Notes: a model not told the origin generated them from the letters alone. Shown: positions 8,843 to 18,308, counted from the first letter of the stretch. The stretch is DNA of 64,000 nt from Pikeienuella piscinae (GCF_011044155.1 NZ_CP049056.1:2108001-2172000), one strand, 5' to 3'. Numbers and translations: made by a program.

Positions 8843-9327
8843 CAGGCGGCCCTCCCGCGCATGCGTTCCGCCGCGGCGAGAATGGCGTCGATGATCGGCT
8901 CGTAGCCGGTGCAGCGGCAGATATTGCCGGCGATCCCCTCGGCGACCTCTTCGCGTGTCGGGGTGGGGTTCTCCGCCAGCAGCGCTTTCGCCGCCATCAG
9001 CATGCCCGGCGTGCAATAGCCGCACTGGGCGGCGAAACCCTCCATGAAGGCGTCCTGCAGGGGGTGAAGGTCCGGCCCCTCCGCGAGGCTGGCGGCCGTC
9101 TCGACGGAGCGGCCCGCGACCGCCTCCGCCAGCGTCAGGCAGCTGAGTTGCGGGCGCCCGTCGATGAGCACCGTGCAGGTCCCGCAGGCCCCCTGTCCGC
9201 AGCCGTATTTCGGCGTGAGATCGCCCAGCCCGCGCCGCAGCGCGTCCAGGAGATTCTCGCCGCCCTCGACGAACAGATCGGCGGTCGAGCCGTTCAATGT
9301 GAAACTGATTGGCGTTCTGGCCATCAC
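8842..9327 (-). CDS. Mo-hydroxylase 2Fe-2S subunit (CoxS/XdhA-type small subunit)
   Basis: A 161-residue ferredoxin-like small subunit of the molybdenum hydroxylase family. The plant-type cluster is bound by CGQGACGTC plus a later Cys (LSCLTL). The second, helical 2Fe-2S domain has AQCGYCTPGM and NICRCTGYEPI. It passes electrons from the molybdopterin subunit to FAD. The start is one of two adjacent ATG codons; the first (9327) overlaps the end of the FAD-subunit gene (9324). Length and motifs are typical. Confidence 0.95.
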   Translation of the reverse strand: MMARTPISFTLNGSTADLFVEGGENLLDALRRGLGDLTPKYGCGQGACGTCTVLIDGRPQLSCLTLAEAVAGRSVETAASLAEGPDLHPLQDAFMEGFAAQCGYCTPGMLMAAKALLAENPTPTREEVAEGIAGNICRCTGYEPIIDAILAAAERMRGRAA

Positions 9328-10124
9328 CGCCTCCCGTCTTCGAGCAACAATCTCCGCAGATGCACCGGCGCGACCTCGCGCCGGTACCAGGCGGAGGCGA
9401 GCGGATCGTCAGGCGGATCCAGCCCCTCCGTCGCCGCGGCCAGCGCCCGCGCGATCCCGCTCTCGTCCAGCGCCGCGCCCTCCAGCGCCCGCTCGACGGC
9501 GCGCGCCCGCGCCGGCGCCGGCCCCATCGCGCCGAACGCGACGCGCGCGCCCGCGATCCGCCCCGGCGCCCCCGGCAGCCACGCGGCGATCGCCATGACC
9601 GAGACACCCTTCGGTTTCACCCGGCTGACTTTCCGGAACCGGAACTCCCCGTCGCGCGGCCGGGCGATGGAGACGGAGGCGACAAGCCCCGCGCCATCGC
9701 GCCGCGCCAGCAATTCCTCCAGCGGCGTCTCGCGCCCGTCCGCCATCCGCGCCTTGCCGTCGAGCGCCAGCAGCGCGGTCGCGAAATCGCCATAGGGATG
9801 CGCCGCGAAAAGATTTCCGCCGACCGTCGCCATCTGTCGCACCGCCGGCCCGCCGATTGCGCGGGCGACCGGCTCCAGAAACGCCAGATCGCGGGACGCC
9901 ATCACATCGGCCATGGTCGCGCCGGCGCCGATCTCGATCCGGTCGCCCGCGGCCGCGATGCGCCGCAGCCCCTGGTCGCGGACCCGGATGATCCGCCGGA
10001 AACTCTGATCGCCGTAATTCGCGGCGCGCATCACCAGCGTCCCGCCGCCGAGATAGCGCCCGTCGCCGCCGATGGCGCGGGCGGCCTCGGCGAGCGTATC
10101 GAAGGTTTCGACAATGATGCTCAT
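9324..10124 (-). CDS. Mo-hydroxylase FAD-binding subunit (CoxM-type medium subunit)
   Basis: A 266-residue FAD_binding_5/CO_deh_flav_C protein. The FAD motifs LGGGTLVM and TVGGNLFAAHPYGDFATALLAL are present and typical of medium subunits. It accepts electrons from the 2Fe-2S subunit. I chose the ATG at 10124 (MSIIVETFDT) because it overlaps the upstream stop as ATGA and puts the FAD motif at the usual distance; in-frame sequence further upstream is out of character. It is slightly shorter than CoxM (about 288 residues) but complete in motifs. Confidence 0.93.
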   Translation of the reverse strand: MSIIVETFDTLAEAARAIGGDGRYLGGGTLVMRAANYGDQSFRRIIRVRDQGLRRIAAAGDRIEIGAGATMADVMASRDLAFLEPVARAIGGPAVRQMATVGGNLFAAHPYGDFATALLALDGKARMADGRETPLEELLARRDGAGLVASVSIARPRDGEFRFRKVSRVKPKGVSVMAIAAWLPGAPGRIAGARVAFGAMGPAPARARAVERALEGAALDESGIARALAAATEGLDPPDDPLASAWYRREVAPVHLRRLLLEDGRR

Positions 10125-10564
10125 GCGGCGGCTCCCAGATGCTCGCGTATGGCTTCGAAACCGGCGCTGTAAATCCCGTCGCCGACCTGCGCCGCCAGTT
10201 CTTCCTCGCGTCCCGCGGGGGTGTCGAAGCGGCTTTCCCATTCCCAGAACGTGGCGTTCCCGTCGGTGACCGGGGTCAGACGGCAATGGGCGACATAGTT
10301 GAAAAGCGGAATCGGCGTATCCAGAAGGCAATAGGAGAACGCCATCTCGAGGTCGGAAAGCGTCAGCAACTGCTCACGCAGGTTCGAGCCGTCCGCCAGC
10401 CTGAAATTTCTGACGCAGCCGATCCTGTCGACGGGCTCTCCGCGCTCGACATGGCTTTCCGCGACAGCGGGGTGCCAGCGGTCATGCCCGTTGAAATCGC
10501 GGATCGCGTCCCAGACCGTCTCGACCGGCGCATCGATCACCGTGCTGCGGACGACCCTGACCAT
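10121..10564 (-). CDS. SRPBCC family protein (MxaD/polyketide-cyclase-like), copy 2
   Basis: A 147-residue START/Bet v 1-like helix-grip protein. The pattern IDAPVETVWDAIRDFNGHDRWHP is the usual SRPBCC start. It is clearly a paralogue of the next gene upstream (shared RDFN, RWHP/KWHP, VGCxRNF, REQLLxLSD and RLTPxTDG blocks). SRPBCC proteins bind hydrophobic ligands in a deep cavity. CoxG, of the same superfamily, attaches CO dehydrogenase to the membrane, but this sequence is nearer to the MxaD-like group. Its position in front of the hydroxylase subunits suggests substrate binding or membrane recruitment; that is inference. Confidence 0.85.
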   Translation of the reverse strand: MVRVVRSTVIDAPVETVWDAIRDFNGHDRWHPAVAESHVERGEPVDRIGCVRNFRLADGSNLREQLLTLSDLEMAFSYCLLDTPIPLFNYVAHCRLTPVTDGNATFWEWESRFDTPAGREEELAAQVGDGIYSAGFEAIREHLGAAA

Positions 10565-10565
10565 T

Positions 10566-11003
10566 TCAGCCTCCGAAATGCCGTTTCAGCGCGTCAAAGC
10601 CGCCCTGAAAGACATTCCCGCCGATTCCGGCGACCAGATCCGACTCGTCGTTCGGGGCGCATGCGAATTCCGCCGACCATTCGGCGAAACAGCGGTCGCC
10701 GTCGGTGATCGGCGTCAGGCGCAGCGTCGCGACGTAATCCGAAAGCGGCATCGGCCCGTCCAGCATCGAGTAGGTGCAGAAGTGATCGTAATCTGAAAGG
10801 CCGAGAAGCTGCTCACGGATATTGTCGCCGTTCTGAAGATTGAAATTGCGGATGCAACCGACCTTGTCGCCGGGCAGGCCGTCCTCGATCCGGCTGTCGC
10901 GGATGCGCGGATGCCATTTCGGCAGGGCGTTGAAGTCGCGGATGCGCTTCCAGACCTCCCCGGCCCCGGCGCCGATCACGCTTGAGACATAGACCCGCGC
11001 CAT
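10566..11003 (-). CDS. SRPBCC family protein (MxaD/polyketide-cyclase-like), copy 1
   Basis: A 145-residue START/Bet v 1-like protein (VIGAGAGEVWKRIRDFNALP, then IGCIRNFNLQNGDNIREQLLGLSD; VGCIRNF as written in the frame). Its ATG at 11003 directly follows the stop of the giant flotillin gene, and its stop is one base before the next SRPBCC gene. Tandem duplication is clear from block-by-block similarity with that neighbour, though the two have diverged throughout. Ligand unknown. Being coupled to a membrane scaffold gene on one side and a molybdenum hydroxylase on the other, it may act as an adaptor between them; I cannot show this. Confidence 0.85.
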   Translation of the reverse strand: MARVYVSSVIGAGAGEVWKRIRDFNALPKWHPRIRDSRIEDGLPGDKVGCIRNFNLQNGDNIREQLLGLSDYDHFCTYSMLDGPMPLSDYVATLRLTPITDGDRCFAEWSAEFACAPNDESDLVAGIGGNVFQGGFDALKRHFGG

Positions 11004-14000
11004 CTATTTCGCCCCTTTCCCGCCATCTCCGCCGGCGCCGGAATCCTCGCCGCCCGCCTTGTCCTTCGCCGCCTTGAGCCGCAACGCCTCGTTCCCGGCG
11101 CGGCCCATGTCGGAGGCGTCGCGCAGGATGCTCGACTTCGCTATATTGGCGCCGTCGACGCCGATATCCTTCAGCAGCGAGTCGACGAAGGGCGCCTGCA
11201 CCCGGTAGCGAAGCGCGGAGTTCATCACATCGTCGGTGGGCGAGCTTCCTCCGCCCCCGCCGCCGCCGGAGCCGCCGCCGCCATTCGACCAGTCGAGCCC
11301 CTGCGTGCCGGAGCCGCCGAGCTGCATGATCTTGATGTCGTTGATCTTCTCCAGCGGCTTGACCGAGGCGGCGACGATGCCCTCGACATGCTCCAGCATC
11401 TTCCGTTTGAAGAGCGACTGGCGCGCGGCGTCGGTGAGGACGTTCTCCGCTTCGTTGATGAGCTTTTGCGCCTCGGCCTCGACGGCGGCGCGGATCTGCT
11501 CCGCCTCGGCGGCGATGCGCTTCTCCTGCGCCGCCTTCTCCGCCATCACCACGTCGATCGAGCGGCGACGGGAGGCTTCCTCGGTCTCCTTCGCGGTGGT
11601 GACCTTCTCGGCCGCCTCCGCCGCGCGGGCGCGGGCGATGTCGGCCTTTTCCGCCGCCGCGCTTTCCTCGAGCGATTTCACGTAGAGCGCGATGGCCTTC
11701 TCCATCGACGCCTCTTCAGTCGCGCGCTCGCGCTCGATCTCCAGCTTGCGCCGCTCGGTCTGGTGGCCGATGCGGGCGTCGTCCAGCCCGCGTTCGGAGG
11801 CGATGCGGGCGCGCTCCACCTCCTCCTGGCTGGCGATCTCGGCCTCGCGGAGCGCCTGCGTCCGGGCGATCTCCAGTCGCTCCAGCGCCTTCTTCCTCTC
11901 GATCTTCTTCGCGTCCAGCTCCTGTTCGGCGAGGATGCGCTCCGCGTCGACCGTCTTCTCCTTGGCGACGCGCGCCGCCTCGATTGCCTCGTCGGCGGCG
12001 ATCTGCGCGGCGTCGAGCGCCTTGTTGCGCGCGATCTCCAGGTTCCGCACCCTCTCGTCGCGGGCGATCTTCTCGGCCGTCGTTTCCTGCTCCTTCTCGA
12101 TGCGCAGCTGCTCGATCAGGCGGCGCGAAGAAATCTCTGCGCTTTCCACGCCCTCCGCCTTCTCGATCTCGCGCGAGCGAATCTCGCCTTCCTTCTGAAT
12201 CTCGGCGGCGCGGGTCCGGAGCTGTTCGCCGATCCGGGCGGCGTTGATCTCCTCCTCGGCTGCGATGGCCGCGTGATCGACCGCCTTGTTGCGCGCAACC
12301 TCGCGCTCGCGAAGGTCCTGCTCATAGGCGATGCGCTCGGCGGCGACCGCCTTCTCCTTGGCGAAGCGGGCGGCCTCCACCGCCTCCTCCTTCGCGATCT
12401 CCGCCGCCTCGATGGCGCGGGCGCGGGCGACGTCGCGCTCGCGGGTCTTCTCCTCGCTCTCGATCCGCCGGACGGAAAGCTTCGCCTCGCGGGCGATGCG
12501 CGCCGCCTCGACCGCTTCGCTCGCCGCGACCTCGGCCTCGTCCACCGCCTGATTGCGGGCGATCTCCAGCTCGCGTGTCGCCTTCTCGAAGGCGATCCGT
12601 TCGGCGGCGACGGCCTTCTCCTTGGCGATCTTCGCCGCGTCGATGGCTTCGGACCGGGCGATCTCCGCGGCTTCGATGGCGCGACCGCGCGCGACCTCGC
12701 GCTCCTCCGTCGCCTCCTGGCTGGCGATGCGCTCGAAGGCCAGTTCCTTGTCCTGCGCGATGCGGGCTTTCTCCACCGCCTCGCGGGCGGCGATCTCGGC
12801 CTCGTCCACCGCCCGGTTGCGGGCGATCTCCAGCGCGCGCACGCGCTCCTCCTGCGCGATACGGGTCGAATCCGTAGCCTCGCGCGCCGCGATCTGCGCC
12901 TCGTCCAGCACCCGCTGGCGCTCGATCTCCAGCCCCCGCGTCGCCTGCTCGGAGGCGATGCGCTCCGCCGCCAGCGCCTTTTCGCGGGCGATGCGCGCCG
13001 CTTCGGTCGCCTGTTCGGAGGCGATCTCCGCCTCCTCCAGCACCTTCTGGCGCTCGATCTCCAACTCCCGCGTCGCGCGGTCGGAGGTGATGCGCTCCGC
13101 GCTCACCGTCCGCTCCTGCGCGATGCGCAGCTTGTCGGCGGCTTCGCGGGCGGCGATCTCCGCCTCCTCGACCGCCAGGTTGCGGGCGATCTCCTTCTCG
13201 CGCGTCGACTGGTCGAGGGCGATCCGCGCCTCGGTGATCTCGCGCTCCTGCGAAATGCGGGCCTTCTCCACCACCTCGCGGGCGGAGATGTCGGCCTCGT
13301 CGACAATGCGCTGGCGCTCGATCTCCTGGCTGCGATTTTCCTGATCCTTGGCGATGCGCGCTTCGGTGACGGCGCGCTCCTGCGCGATGCGCGCCTTCTC
13401 GATGGCTTCCGCGGCCGCGATTTCCGCGGCGTCGGTTTCCTGCCTGGTCTTGATCCGCTCTTCCGAGACGCTCTTCTCCTGCCGGATGCGCGCTTTCTCG
13501 ATCGCCTCGCGGGTGGCGATTTCGGCCTCGTCGATCACCCGCTGGCGCTCGATCTCCCAGCTTCTGACCTCGCGCTCGGATTTGATCCGGGCTTCGGAGA
13601 TCTGGCGATCATTGGCGATCCGCGCCGTTTCGATCGCCTCGCGGCTCAGGAGGCTCGCCTCCTCGCCTTCGCGCTCGCGTTCGGCGCGCTCGCGCACCAG
13701 TTCGGCGCGTTGCTGGGCGCGGCGAAACTCGATCTCGCGCTCCTGCTCCAGCCTTGCATGCTCGCTGTCGCGTTCGATCTCCAGCGACTGGCGCTCGGCC
13801 TCAAGGTTGCGCGCCCGGATACGGATCATCGTCTCCTGCTCGATGTCGTTCCTGAGCTTCCGGCGCTCCTCCACAGCCTGGATGACGGAGGTCAGACCCT
13901 CGGCGTCGAACCGGTTCGAAGGGTTGAAATACTCGATATCGGTCTGATCGATATCGGTGATCGCGACGCTTTCCAGCTCAAGCCCGTTCTTCTCCAGCCC

Positions 14001-14504
14001 CATCTGCGCGGCGTTCAAGACCCGGGCGACATAGTCGTTCCGGTTCTCGTGCAGTTCCTCCAAGGTCATTTCGGAGGCGATGGTGCGCAGACCCGAGATG
14101 AACTTGCCCGACAGGAGCCCGTGCAGCCGCTCCGCCTCGAGCGAGCGGCGGCCCAGCGTCGATGCGGCGAGGCTGACCGCCTCTTTCGAGTTCTTCACCC
14201 GGACGTAGAACTCCGCATCGACGTCGATCCGCATCCGGTCCTTGGTGATCAGCGCCTCCTCCTTCTCGCGCGTCACCGCAAGCTGGAGCGTGTTCATGTT
14301 GACCGGCGTGATGTCGTGGATGATCGGCCAGACGAAGGCGCCGCCGTCGATCACCACCTTCTCGCCGAGGAAACCCGTCCTTACGAACGCGATCTCCTTT
14401 GTCGAACGGCGATAGAGCCATCGCATCACCCAATAGGCGATGAAGATGACGATGACTGCGAAAATCAGCCAGAGGATCAGTTGTCCGATCAGCTCTCCGG
14501 TCAT
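11004..14504 (-). CDS. Giant flotillin/SPFH-domain protein with 58 tandem hendecad repeats
   Basis: A 1,166-residue flotillin-like (YqiK-type) membrane scaffold, about twice the usual size. Residues 6-30 form one N-terminal membrane helix, and about 36-215 an SPFH/PHB domain (LEKNGLELESVAITDID is characteristic). Residues 295-932 are exactly 58 consecutive 11-residue repeats, each starting with E/R/K/Q-I/V and often ending in A, without one inserted or deleted residue; most group into 44-residue super-units (EIERxRVxDEA, EIAxREAxEKA, RIAQExxVxxE, RIAxExATREL). The C-terminal part has the flotillin tail, a Gly-rich loop (about 1063-1087) and a charged Gly/Lys end. Hendecads predict a nearly straight right-handed coiled coil, roughly 95 nm if fully helical. 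The start has a good GAGGGAGG site. It lies 20 bases after the TIM-barrel gene and abuts the SRPBCC gene. Confidence 0.92.
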   Translation of the reverse strand: MTGELIGQLILWLIFAVIVIFIAYWVMRWLYRRSTKEIAFVRTGFLGEKVVIDGGAFVWPIIHDITPVNMNTLQLAVTREKEEALITKDRMRIDVDAEFYVRVKNSKEAVSLAASTLGRRSLEAERLHGLLSGKFISGLRTIASEMTLEELHENRNDYVARVLNAAQMGLEKNGLELESVAITDIDQTDIEYFNPSNRFDAEGLTSVIQAVEERRKLRNDIEQETMIRIRARNLEAERQSLEIERDSEHARLEQEREIEFRRAQQRAELVRERAEREREGEEASLLSREAIETARIANDRQISEARIKSEREVRSWEIERQRVIDEAEIATREAIEKARIRQEKSVSEERIKTRQETDAAEIAAAEAIEKARIAQERAVTEARIAKDQENRSQEIERQRIVDEADISAREVVEKARISQEREITEARIALDQSTREKEIARNLAVEEAEIAAREAADKLRIAQERTVSAERITSDRATRELEIERQKVLEEAEIASEQATEAARIAREKALAAERIASEQATRGLEIERQRVLDEAQIAAREATDSTRIAQEERVRALEIARNRAVDEAEIAAREAVEKARIAQDKELAFERIASQEATEEREVARGRAIEAAEIARSEAIDAAKIAKEKAVAAERIAFEKATRELEIARNQAVDEAEVAASEAVEAARIAREAKLSVRRIESEEKTRERDVARARAIEAAEIAKEEAVEAARFAKEKAVAAERIAYEQDLREREVARNKAVDHAAIAAEEEINAARIGEQLRTRAAEIQKEGEIRSREIEKAEGVESAEISSRRLIEQLRIEKEQETTAEKIARDERVRNLEIARNKALDAAQIAADEAIEAARVAKEKTVDAERILAEQELDAKKIERKKALERLEIARTQALREAEIASQEEVERARIASERGLDDARIGHQTERRKLEIERERATEEASMEKAIALYVKSLEESAAAEKADIARARAAEAAEKVTTAKETEEASRRRSIDVVMAEKAAQEKRIAAEAEQIRAAVEAEAQKLINEAENVLTDAARQSLFKRKMLEHVEGIVAASVKPLEKINDIKIMQLGGSGTQGLDWSNGGGGSGGGGGGGSSPTDDVMNSALRYRVQAPFVDSLLKDIGVDGANIAKSSILRDASDMGRAGNEALRLKAAKDKAGGEDSGAGGDGGKGAK
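11709..13622 (-). repeat. Coding repeat array: 58 x 33-bp units (11-residue hendecads), 132-bp super-period
   Basis: This stretch encodes flotillin residues 295-932. I parsed it by hand into 58 units of 11 residues in perfect register, from RIANDRQISEA to EIERERATEEA. Four-unit blocks (132 bp) recur, with at least one three-unit block (units 22-24). DNA identity between units is moderate, so this is an old, selected protein repeat rather than a fresh tandem duplication. Confidence 0.93.
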
Positions 14505-14523
14505 GGTGGCCTCCCTCTCCGCG

Positions 14524-15348
14524 TCAGGGGCGGATGCTCTTGAATTTCTTGGTCTGTTCGGTCAGCGCGATCTCCGTCGGCAGCCGCTCCATGGAGGAGG
14601 CGCCGTAGAAACCGTGGCAATGCTTCGTGTTCTTCAGAACGAATTCTGCGTCGCCGGGCATGGCGACCGGCCCGCCGTGGACCAGCACGAGCGCATCGGG
14701 GTTCACGGCCAGCGCCGCCGCAGCCCACTTGTCGGTCAGCGCGGGCGCGTCCTCCAGCGCGACGCCGGTCTCCGCGCCGATGGAGCCGCCCGCCGTCAGC
14801 CCCAGATGGGCCACGATGATGTCGGCTCCCGCGCCGGCCATCGCCGCCGCGTCCGCTTCGGAAAAGACATAGGGCGTCGTCAACAGGTCACGCTCGCGCG
14901 CGAGGCGGATCATCTCCACCTCCTGCGCATAGGACATGCCTGTCTCCTCCAGATTGGCGCGGAACGTCCCGTCGATCAGCCCCACGGTGGGAAAGTTCTG
15001 CACCCCGGCGAAGCCCATCGCCTTCAGCTGGTCCAGGAAGTGCGGCATCAAGCGGAAGGGGTCGGTGGCGCAGACCCCGGCCAGCACCGGCGTATGCTTC
15101 ACCACCGGCAGCACCTCCGCCGCCATCTCCGTCACGATGGCGTTGGCGTCGCCATAGGGCATCAGCCCGGCGAGGCTGCCGCGCCCGGCCATCCGGTAGC
15201 GGCCGGAATTGTAGATGACGATGAGATCGATCCCGCCGGCCTCCTCGCATTTTGCGGAAAGCCCGGTGCCTGCCCCGCCGCCGATGATCGGCTCGCCCGT
15301 CGCCGCCATCGCGCGGAATTTCGTCATCAGCTCGCTTCTGCTCTGCAT
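14524..15348 (-). CDS. Phosphoenolpyruvate hydrolase-like TIM-barrel protein (Tm-1 C-terminal-type domain)
   Basis: A 274-residue TIM-barrel protein of the PEP hydrolase-like family (COG5564-like; blocks [60 protein letters not shown]). The same domain forms the C-terminal half of the tomato Tm-1 virus-resistance protein, whose N-terminal half matches the domain fused to the ATPase encoded just upstream. The ATG at 15348 lies two bases after that gene's stop. Bacterial function is not established; related enzymes act on C-C or enol-phosphate bonds. Family confident, reaction unknown. Confidence 0.88.
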   Translation of the reverse strand: MQSRSELMTKFRAMAATGEPIIGGGAGTGLSAKCEEAGGIDLIVIYNSGRYRMAGRGSLAGLMPYGDANAIVTEMAAEVLPVVKHTPVLAGVCATDPFRLMPHFLDQLKAMGFAGVQNFPTVGLIDGTFRANLEETGMSYAQEVEMIRLARERDLLTTPYVFSEADAAAMAGAGADIIVAHLGLTAGGSIGAETGVALEDAPALTDKWAAAALAVNPDALVLVHGGPVAMPGDAEFVLKNTKHCHGFYGASSMERLPTEIALTEQTKKFKSIRP

Positions 15349-15349
15349 A

Positions 15350-17509
15350 TTAGGCTCCCGCGGCGCGGCGCGCGCCGCCGCCGTGCAATTCGCGGAACGT
15401 CGCCACGGCAAGCGCGGCGAATTCCGGGTCGTTGATGTTGTGAGGCGTGCGGATCAGACGGCGCTGCATCGTCTGGCTCACGGTTCCCTCCAGCGTAGAG
15501 AATAGCGCCTCATCGGCCTGCGGATCTCGAAAGGGCTGGCCGTCGGCGTCCAGCGCGGAGACTCCGCCCTCGGGCAGAAAGAACCGCACCGGCCCGGTCA
15601 TCCGGTTCAACCGCGCACCGATGAACCGGGCGATCCGCTCGTTCTCCTCCACCGAGGTCCGCATCAGCGTGATCTGCGGGTTATGCTCATAGAGAAGCCG
15701 CCCGCGATACCGCTCCGGCACGGTCTCCGGCGCGTTGAAATTCACCATGTCGAGCGCGCCGCAGGCCCCGATATAGGGAAGGCCCGACCGGATCGCGGCG
15801 CCGAAACGATCCTCCGTCGCCGGAAAGACGCCGCCCGCCACCATGTCGCAGACCTCGGTCGTGGTCAGGTCGATCACTCCGGCCAGCATGCCCGAATCGA
15901 GCAGGTTCTCCATCGCTCTTCCGCCGGTCCCGGTGGCGTGGAAGACGAGGCAGTCGTACTCCCCCTCCAGTTCGGCCGCGACCTGCCGGACGGCGGTGGT
16001 GGTGACGCCGAACATGGTGAGGCCGATCGCCGGCTTTGACGGCGCGGCCGGCGCCGGCGCCCGCCGCGCCTTCGCCATGCCCGCAAGCGCATGCGCGCCG
16101 TTCGCCAGCACCTGCCGGGTGATCGAGTTCAACCCCTGCACGTCGGCGACGGAGTGCAGCATGAAAATGTCGGACGGCCCGACATATTGCTCGGTGTTGC
16201 CGCTGGCGACGGTGGAGACGATCACCTTCGGCACCCCGACCGGCAGGGCGCGAAAAGCCGGCGCGACCAGCGCCGTGCCGCCGGAGCCGCCCGCGCCGAT
16301 CACGCCGGCGACATTGTCCTGCGCCTGCATCCAGCGTTCGAAGGCGACGGTCATTCCGGCGACCGCCGATCCCCGATCGCCGGTGAAGACGCCGCTCGCG
16401 CCGCGCGGATGGAACCCGGCGACGGCGTGCGGCGGCACATCGGCGCCCGAGGGTTTGCCGCTGGTGGAGAGGTCGACCATCCGCACCCTCACCCCCTCGC
16501 CCTTGAGGATGTCGCGGATGAACCGCAGCTCGGCCGACTTGGTGTCCAGCGTTCCCGCCACCAGGACGTCGCCGGGCGCCCCCGACGCGCGCGCGCGCAT
16601 CGGCCGGGCCTTTCGAGCCGACGAAGCCTCGGCCGCCGTCACCGTGCGCGCCGATCCTTCAATCACCCGCACCGGAACCGACTGCGACCAGCGCGTCGGC
16701 GTTTTCGGATTGGAGAGGTAGATCTTCGTCGGCCCCGCCGCGCGCTCTGTCGGCGCATGCGCGACGGCGGTGTCCGGCGTTTCGTCATGCGCGTGGCGCC
16801 CGACGCCCAGCAAAGCCTGCTGCAGGTCGCGATCGGCCGCGAGGCGCGCCGCATCCATCACCCGGTCGATCTTGCCATTGACCATGATCGCGACGTTTTC
16901 GGAGACCGCGCAGGCGACGCCGATATTCTGCTCGATGACAAGAACGTCGATATCGCCCTCGCGCCCGAGCCGGAGCAACATCTCTTCGACCTGGCTGACG
17001 ATCACCGGGGCGAGCCCCTCGGTCGGCTCGTCCATCACCAGAAGCCGCGGATTCAGGAGGAGCGCGCGGCCGATGGCGAGCATCTGCTGCTCGCCGCCCG
17101 AAAGCTGCGCGCCGAGATTGTCGCGCCGCTCCGCGAGACGTGGAAATGTCGAATAGATGCGCTCGACCGACCAGGCGCCGCCCTTCACCGCCACCAGCTT
17201 CAGATGCTCGTCGACGCTGAGCGAACGCCAGAGCCGGCGTCCCTGCGGCACATAGCCGACGCCAAGCCGGGCGATGTCGGAGGGCGTCATGCCGGTCAGC
17301 GCCTGGCCATGAAGCGCGACCGCGCCCGAGGCGGCCCGCTCCAGCCCCATGATCGTCTTGCAGAGCGTGGTCTTGCCCATGCCGTTCCGCCCGACGACGG
17401 ATAGAACGCCTCGATCGAGCGTCAGGTTCACGCCCTGCAGGGCGTGCGACTGGCCGTAGAACACGTTCAGGTCGCGTATCGCGAGAGAGGGGACGCCGCG
17501 TTCAGCCAT
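15350..17509 (-). CDS. LivF-type ABC ATPase fused to a Tm-1-like/UPF0261 domain
   Basis: A 719-residue fusion. Residues 1-240 are a complete LivF ATPase: Walker A GRNGMGKT (40-47), signature LSGGE (136-140), Walker B LLVMDEP with E161, and the switch region VIEQN. A poorly conserved linker (about 240-312) joins it to a Tm-1-like ATP-binding domain (UPF0261, about 313-719; [43 protein letters not shown]). The start at 17509 overlaps the LivG stop by eight bases. One polypeptide would thus tie import energy to an enzyme-like domain whose plant homologue binds ATP and a viral replicase. The separate TIM-barrel gene follows. The function of the second domain in bacteria is unknown. Confidence 0.9.
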   Translation of the reverse strand: MAERGVPSLAIRDLNVFYGQSHALQGVNLTLDRGVLSVVGRNGMGKTTLCKTIMGLERAASGAVALHGQALTGMTPSDIARLGVGYVPQGRRLWRSLSVDEHLKLVAVKGGAWSVERIYSTFPRLAERRDNLGAQLSGGEQQMLAIGRALLLNPRLLVMDEPTEGLAPVIVSQVEEMLLRLGREGDIDVLVIEQNIGVACAVSENVAIMVNGKIDRVMDAARLAADRDLQQALLGVGRHAHDETPDTAVAHAPTERAAGPTKIYLSNPKTPTRWSQSVPVRVIEGSARTVTAAEASSARKARPMRARASGAPGDVLVAGTLDTKSAELRFIRDILKGEGVRVRMVDLSTSGKPSGADVPPHAVAGFHPRGASGVFTGDRGSAVAGMTVAFERWMQAQDNVAGVIGAGGSGGTALVAPAFRALPVGVPKVIVSTVASGNTEQYVGPSDIFMLHSVADVQGLNSITRQVLANGAHALAGMAKARRAPAPAAPSKPAIGLTMFGVTTTAVRQVAAELEGEYDCLVFHATGTGGRAMENLLDSGMLAGVIDLTTTEVCDMVAGGVFPATEDRFGAAIRSGLPYIGACGALDMVNFNAPETVPERYRGRLLYEHNPQITLMRTSVEENERIARFIGARLNRMTGPVRFFLPEGGVSALDADGQPFRDPQADEALFSTLEGTVSQTMQRRLIRTPHNINDPEFAALAVATFRELHGGGARRAAGA

Positions 17510-18308
17510 CCTCGCCCCCGCCGAGATAGAGCGCCTGCACCTCGGGATCGTTCTCGATCTCGGCCGGTTTCCCTTCTTTGAAGATGCGCCCATTATGCAT
17601 CATCGTCACAGATTCCGCGACGCGGAGCGCGACATCCATGTCGTGCTCGATGATGATGAAGCCCATATGGCCCGGAAGGCCGGTCAGGATCTCCACCAGA
17701 TCGCGCCGCTCGGTGGGCGAAAGCCCCGCCGCCGGCTCGTCGAAGAGAATGAAACGCGGCGCGCCCGAAAGCGCCATCGCGATCTCGAGCTGGCGCTGCT
17801 GGCCGTAAGAGAGATTGGCGACGATAGTGTCCTTGGCGTCCTCCATATGGACGACGCGCACCAGGTTCTCCGCGCTCGCCATCAGCGCGTCGTCCCGGCG
17901 CGGGCGGCGAAAGGAGAACCGCCCGCGCGAGACTCCGCAACTGGCGAGATAGACATTGTCGAGCACGCTCAACCCGGAGAAGAGCAGCGAGATCTGGTAG
18001 GTGCGGCGCAGCCCCCGCCTGATCCGCTCATGCGGCGGAAACGCGGTGATGTCCTCGCCGAAGAAACGGATAGAACCGGTGGTCGGCGGAAAATCCCCGG
18101 TCACGCAGTTGAAGAGCGTGGTCTTGCCGGCGCCGTTCGAGCCGAGGACCGCCCGGCGCTCGCCCGGGCGCACGGTCATGTCGATATCGGCGAGCGCAGA
18201 GAGCGCCCCGAACATCTTGCCGACGCCGCGAAGCTCCAGCGCGTTCGCGGTGCCGGTCGAACTCAACCGCTCCGATATCGTCGCCGTCATGTCCACCGGG
18301 GCGTTCAA
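17502..18308 (-). CDS. livG: Branched-chain-type ABC transporter ATP-binding protein LivG
   Basis: A 268-residue ATPase with Walker A GSNGAGKT, signature LSYGQQ, Walker B FILFDEPAAGLSP and the LivG-type H-loop (IIIEHDMD). A TTG at 18308 overlaps the LivM stop as TTGA and gives the coordinates used; an ATG six codons later (18290) is an alternative start. It pairs with the LivF domain of the fusion protein encoded next. Together with LivH and LivM this completes a HAAT-type importer. The substrate need not be an amino acid. Confidence 0.93.
   Translation of the reverse strand: MNAPVDMTATISERLSSTGTANALELRGVGKMFGALSALADIDMTVRPGERRAVLGSNGAGKTTLFNCVTGDFPPTTGSIRFFGEDITAFPPHERIRRGLRRTYQISLLFSGLSVLDNVYLASCGVSRGRFSFRRPRRDDALMASAENLVRVVHMEDAKDTIVANLSYGQQRQLEIAMALSGAPRFILFDEPAAGLSPTERRDLVEILTGLPGHMGFIIIEHDMDVALRVAESVTMMHNGRIFKEGKPAEIENDPEVQALYLGGGEDG

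Noticed and set aside
5002-10124. Aerobic CO dehydrogenase (coxMSLDE)
   Set aside because: Gene order and maturation proteins fit, but the large subunit lacks the AYxCSFR loop, is split in two and has a TPATAMRGFG-type channel region, so only the broader Mo-hydroxylase family is claimed.
11388-14543. A long Leu/Asp/Arg-rich open frame antisense to the flotillin
   Set aside because: Its apparent repeats simply mirror the hendecad codons of the sense strand; no start signal or domain supports it.
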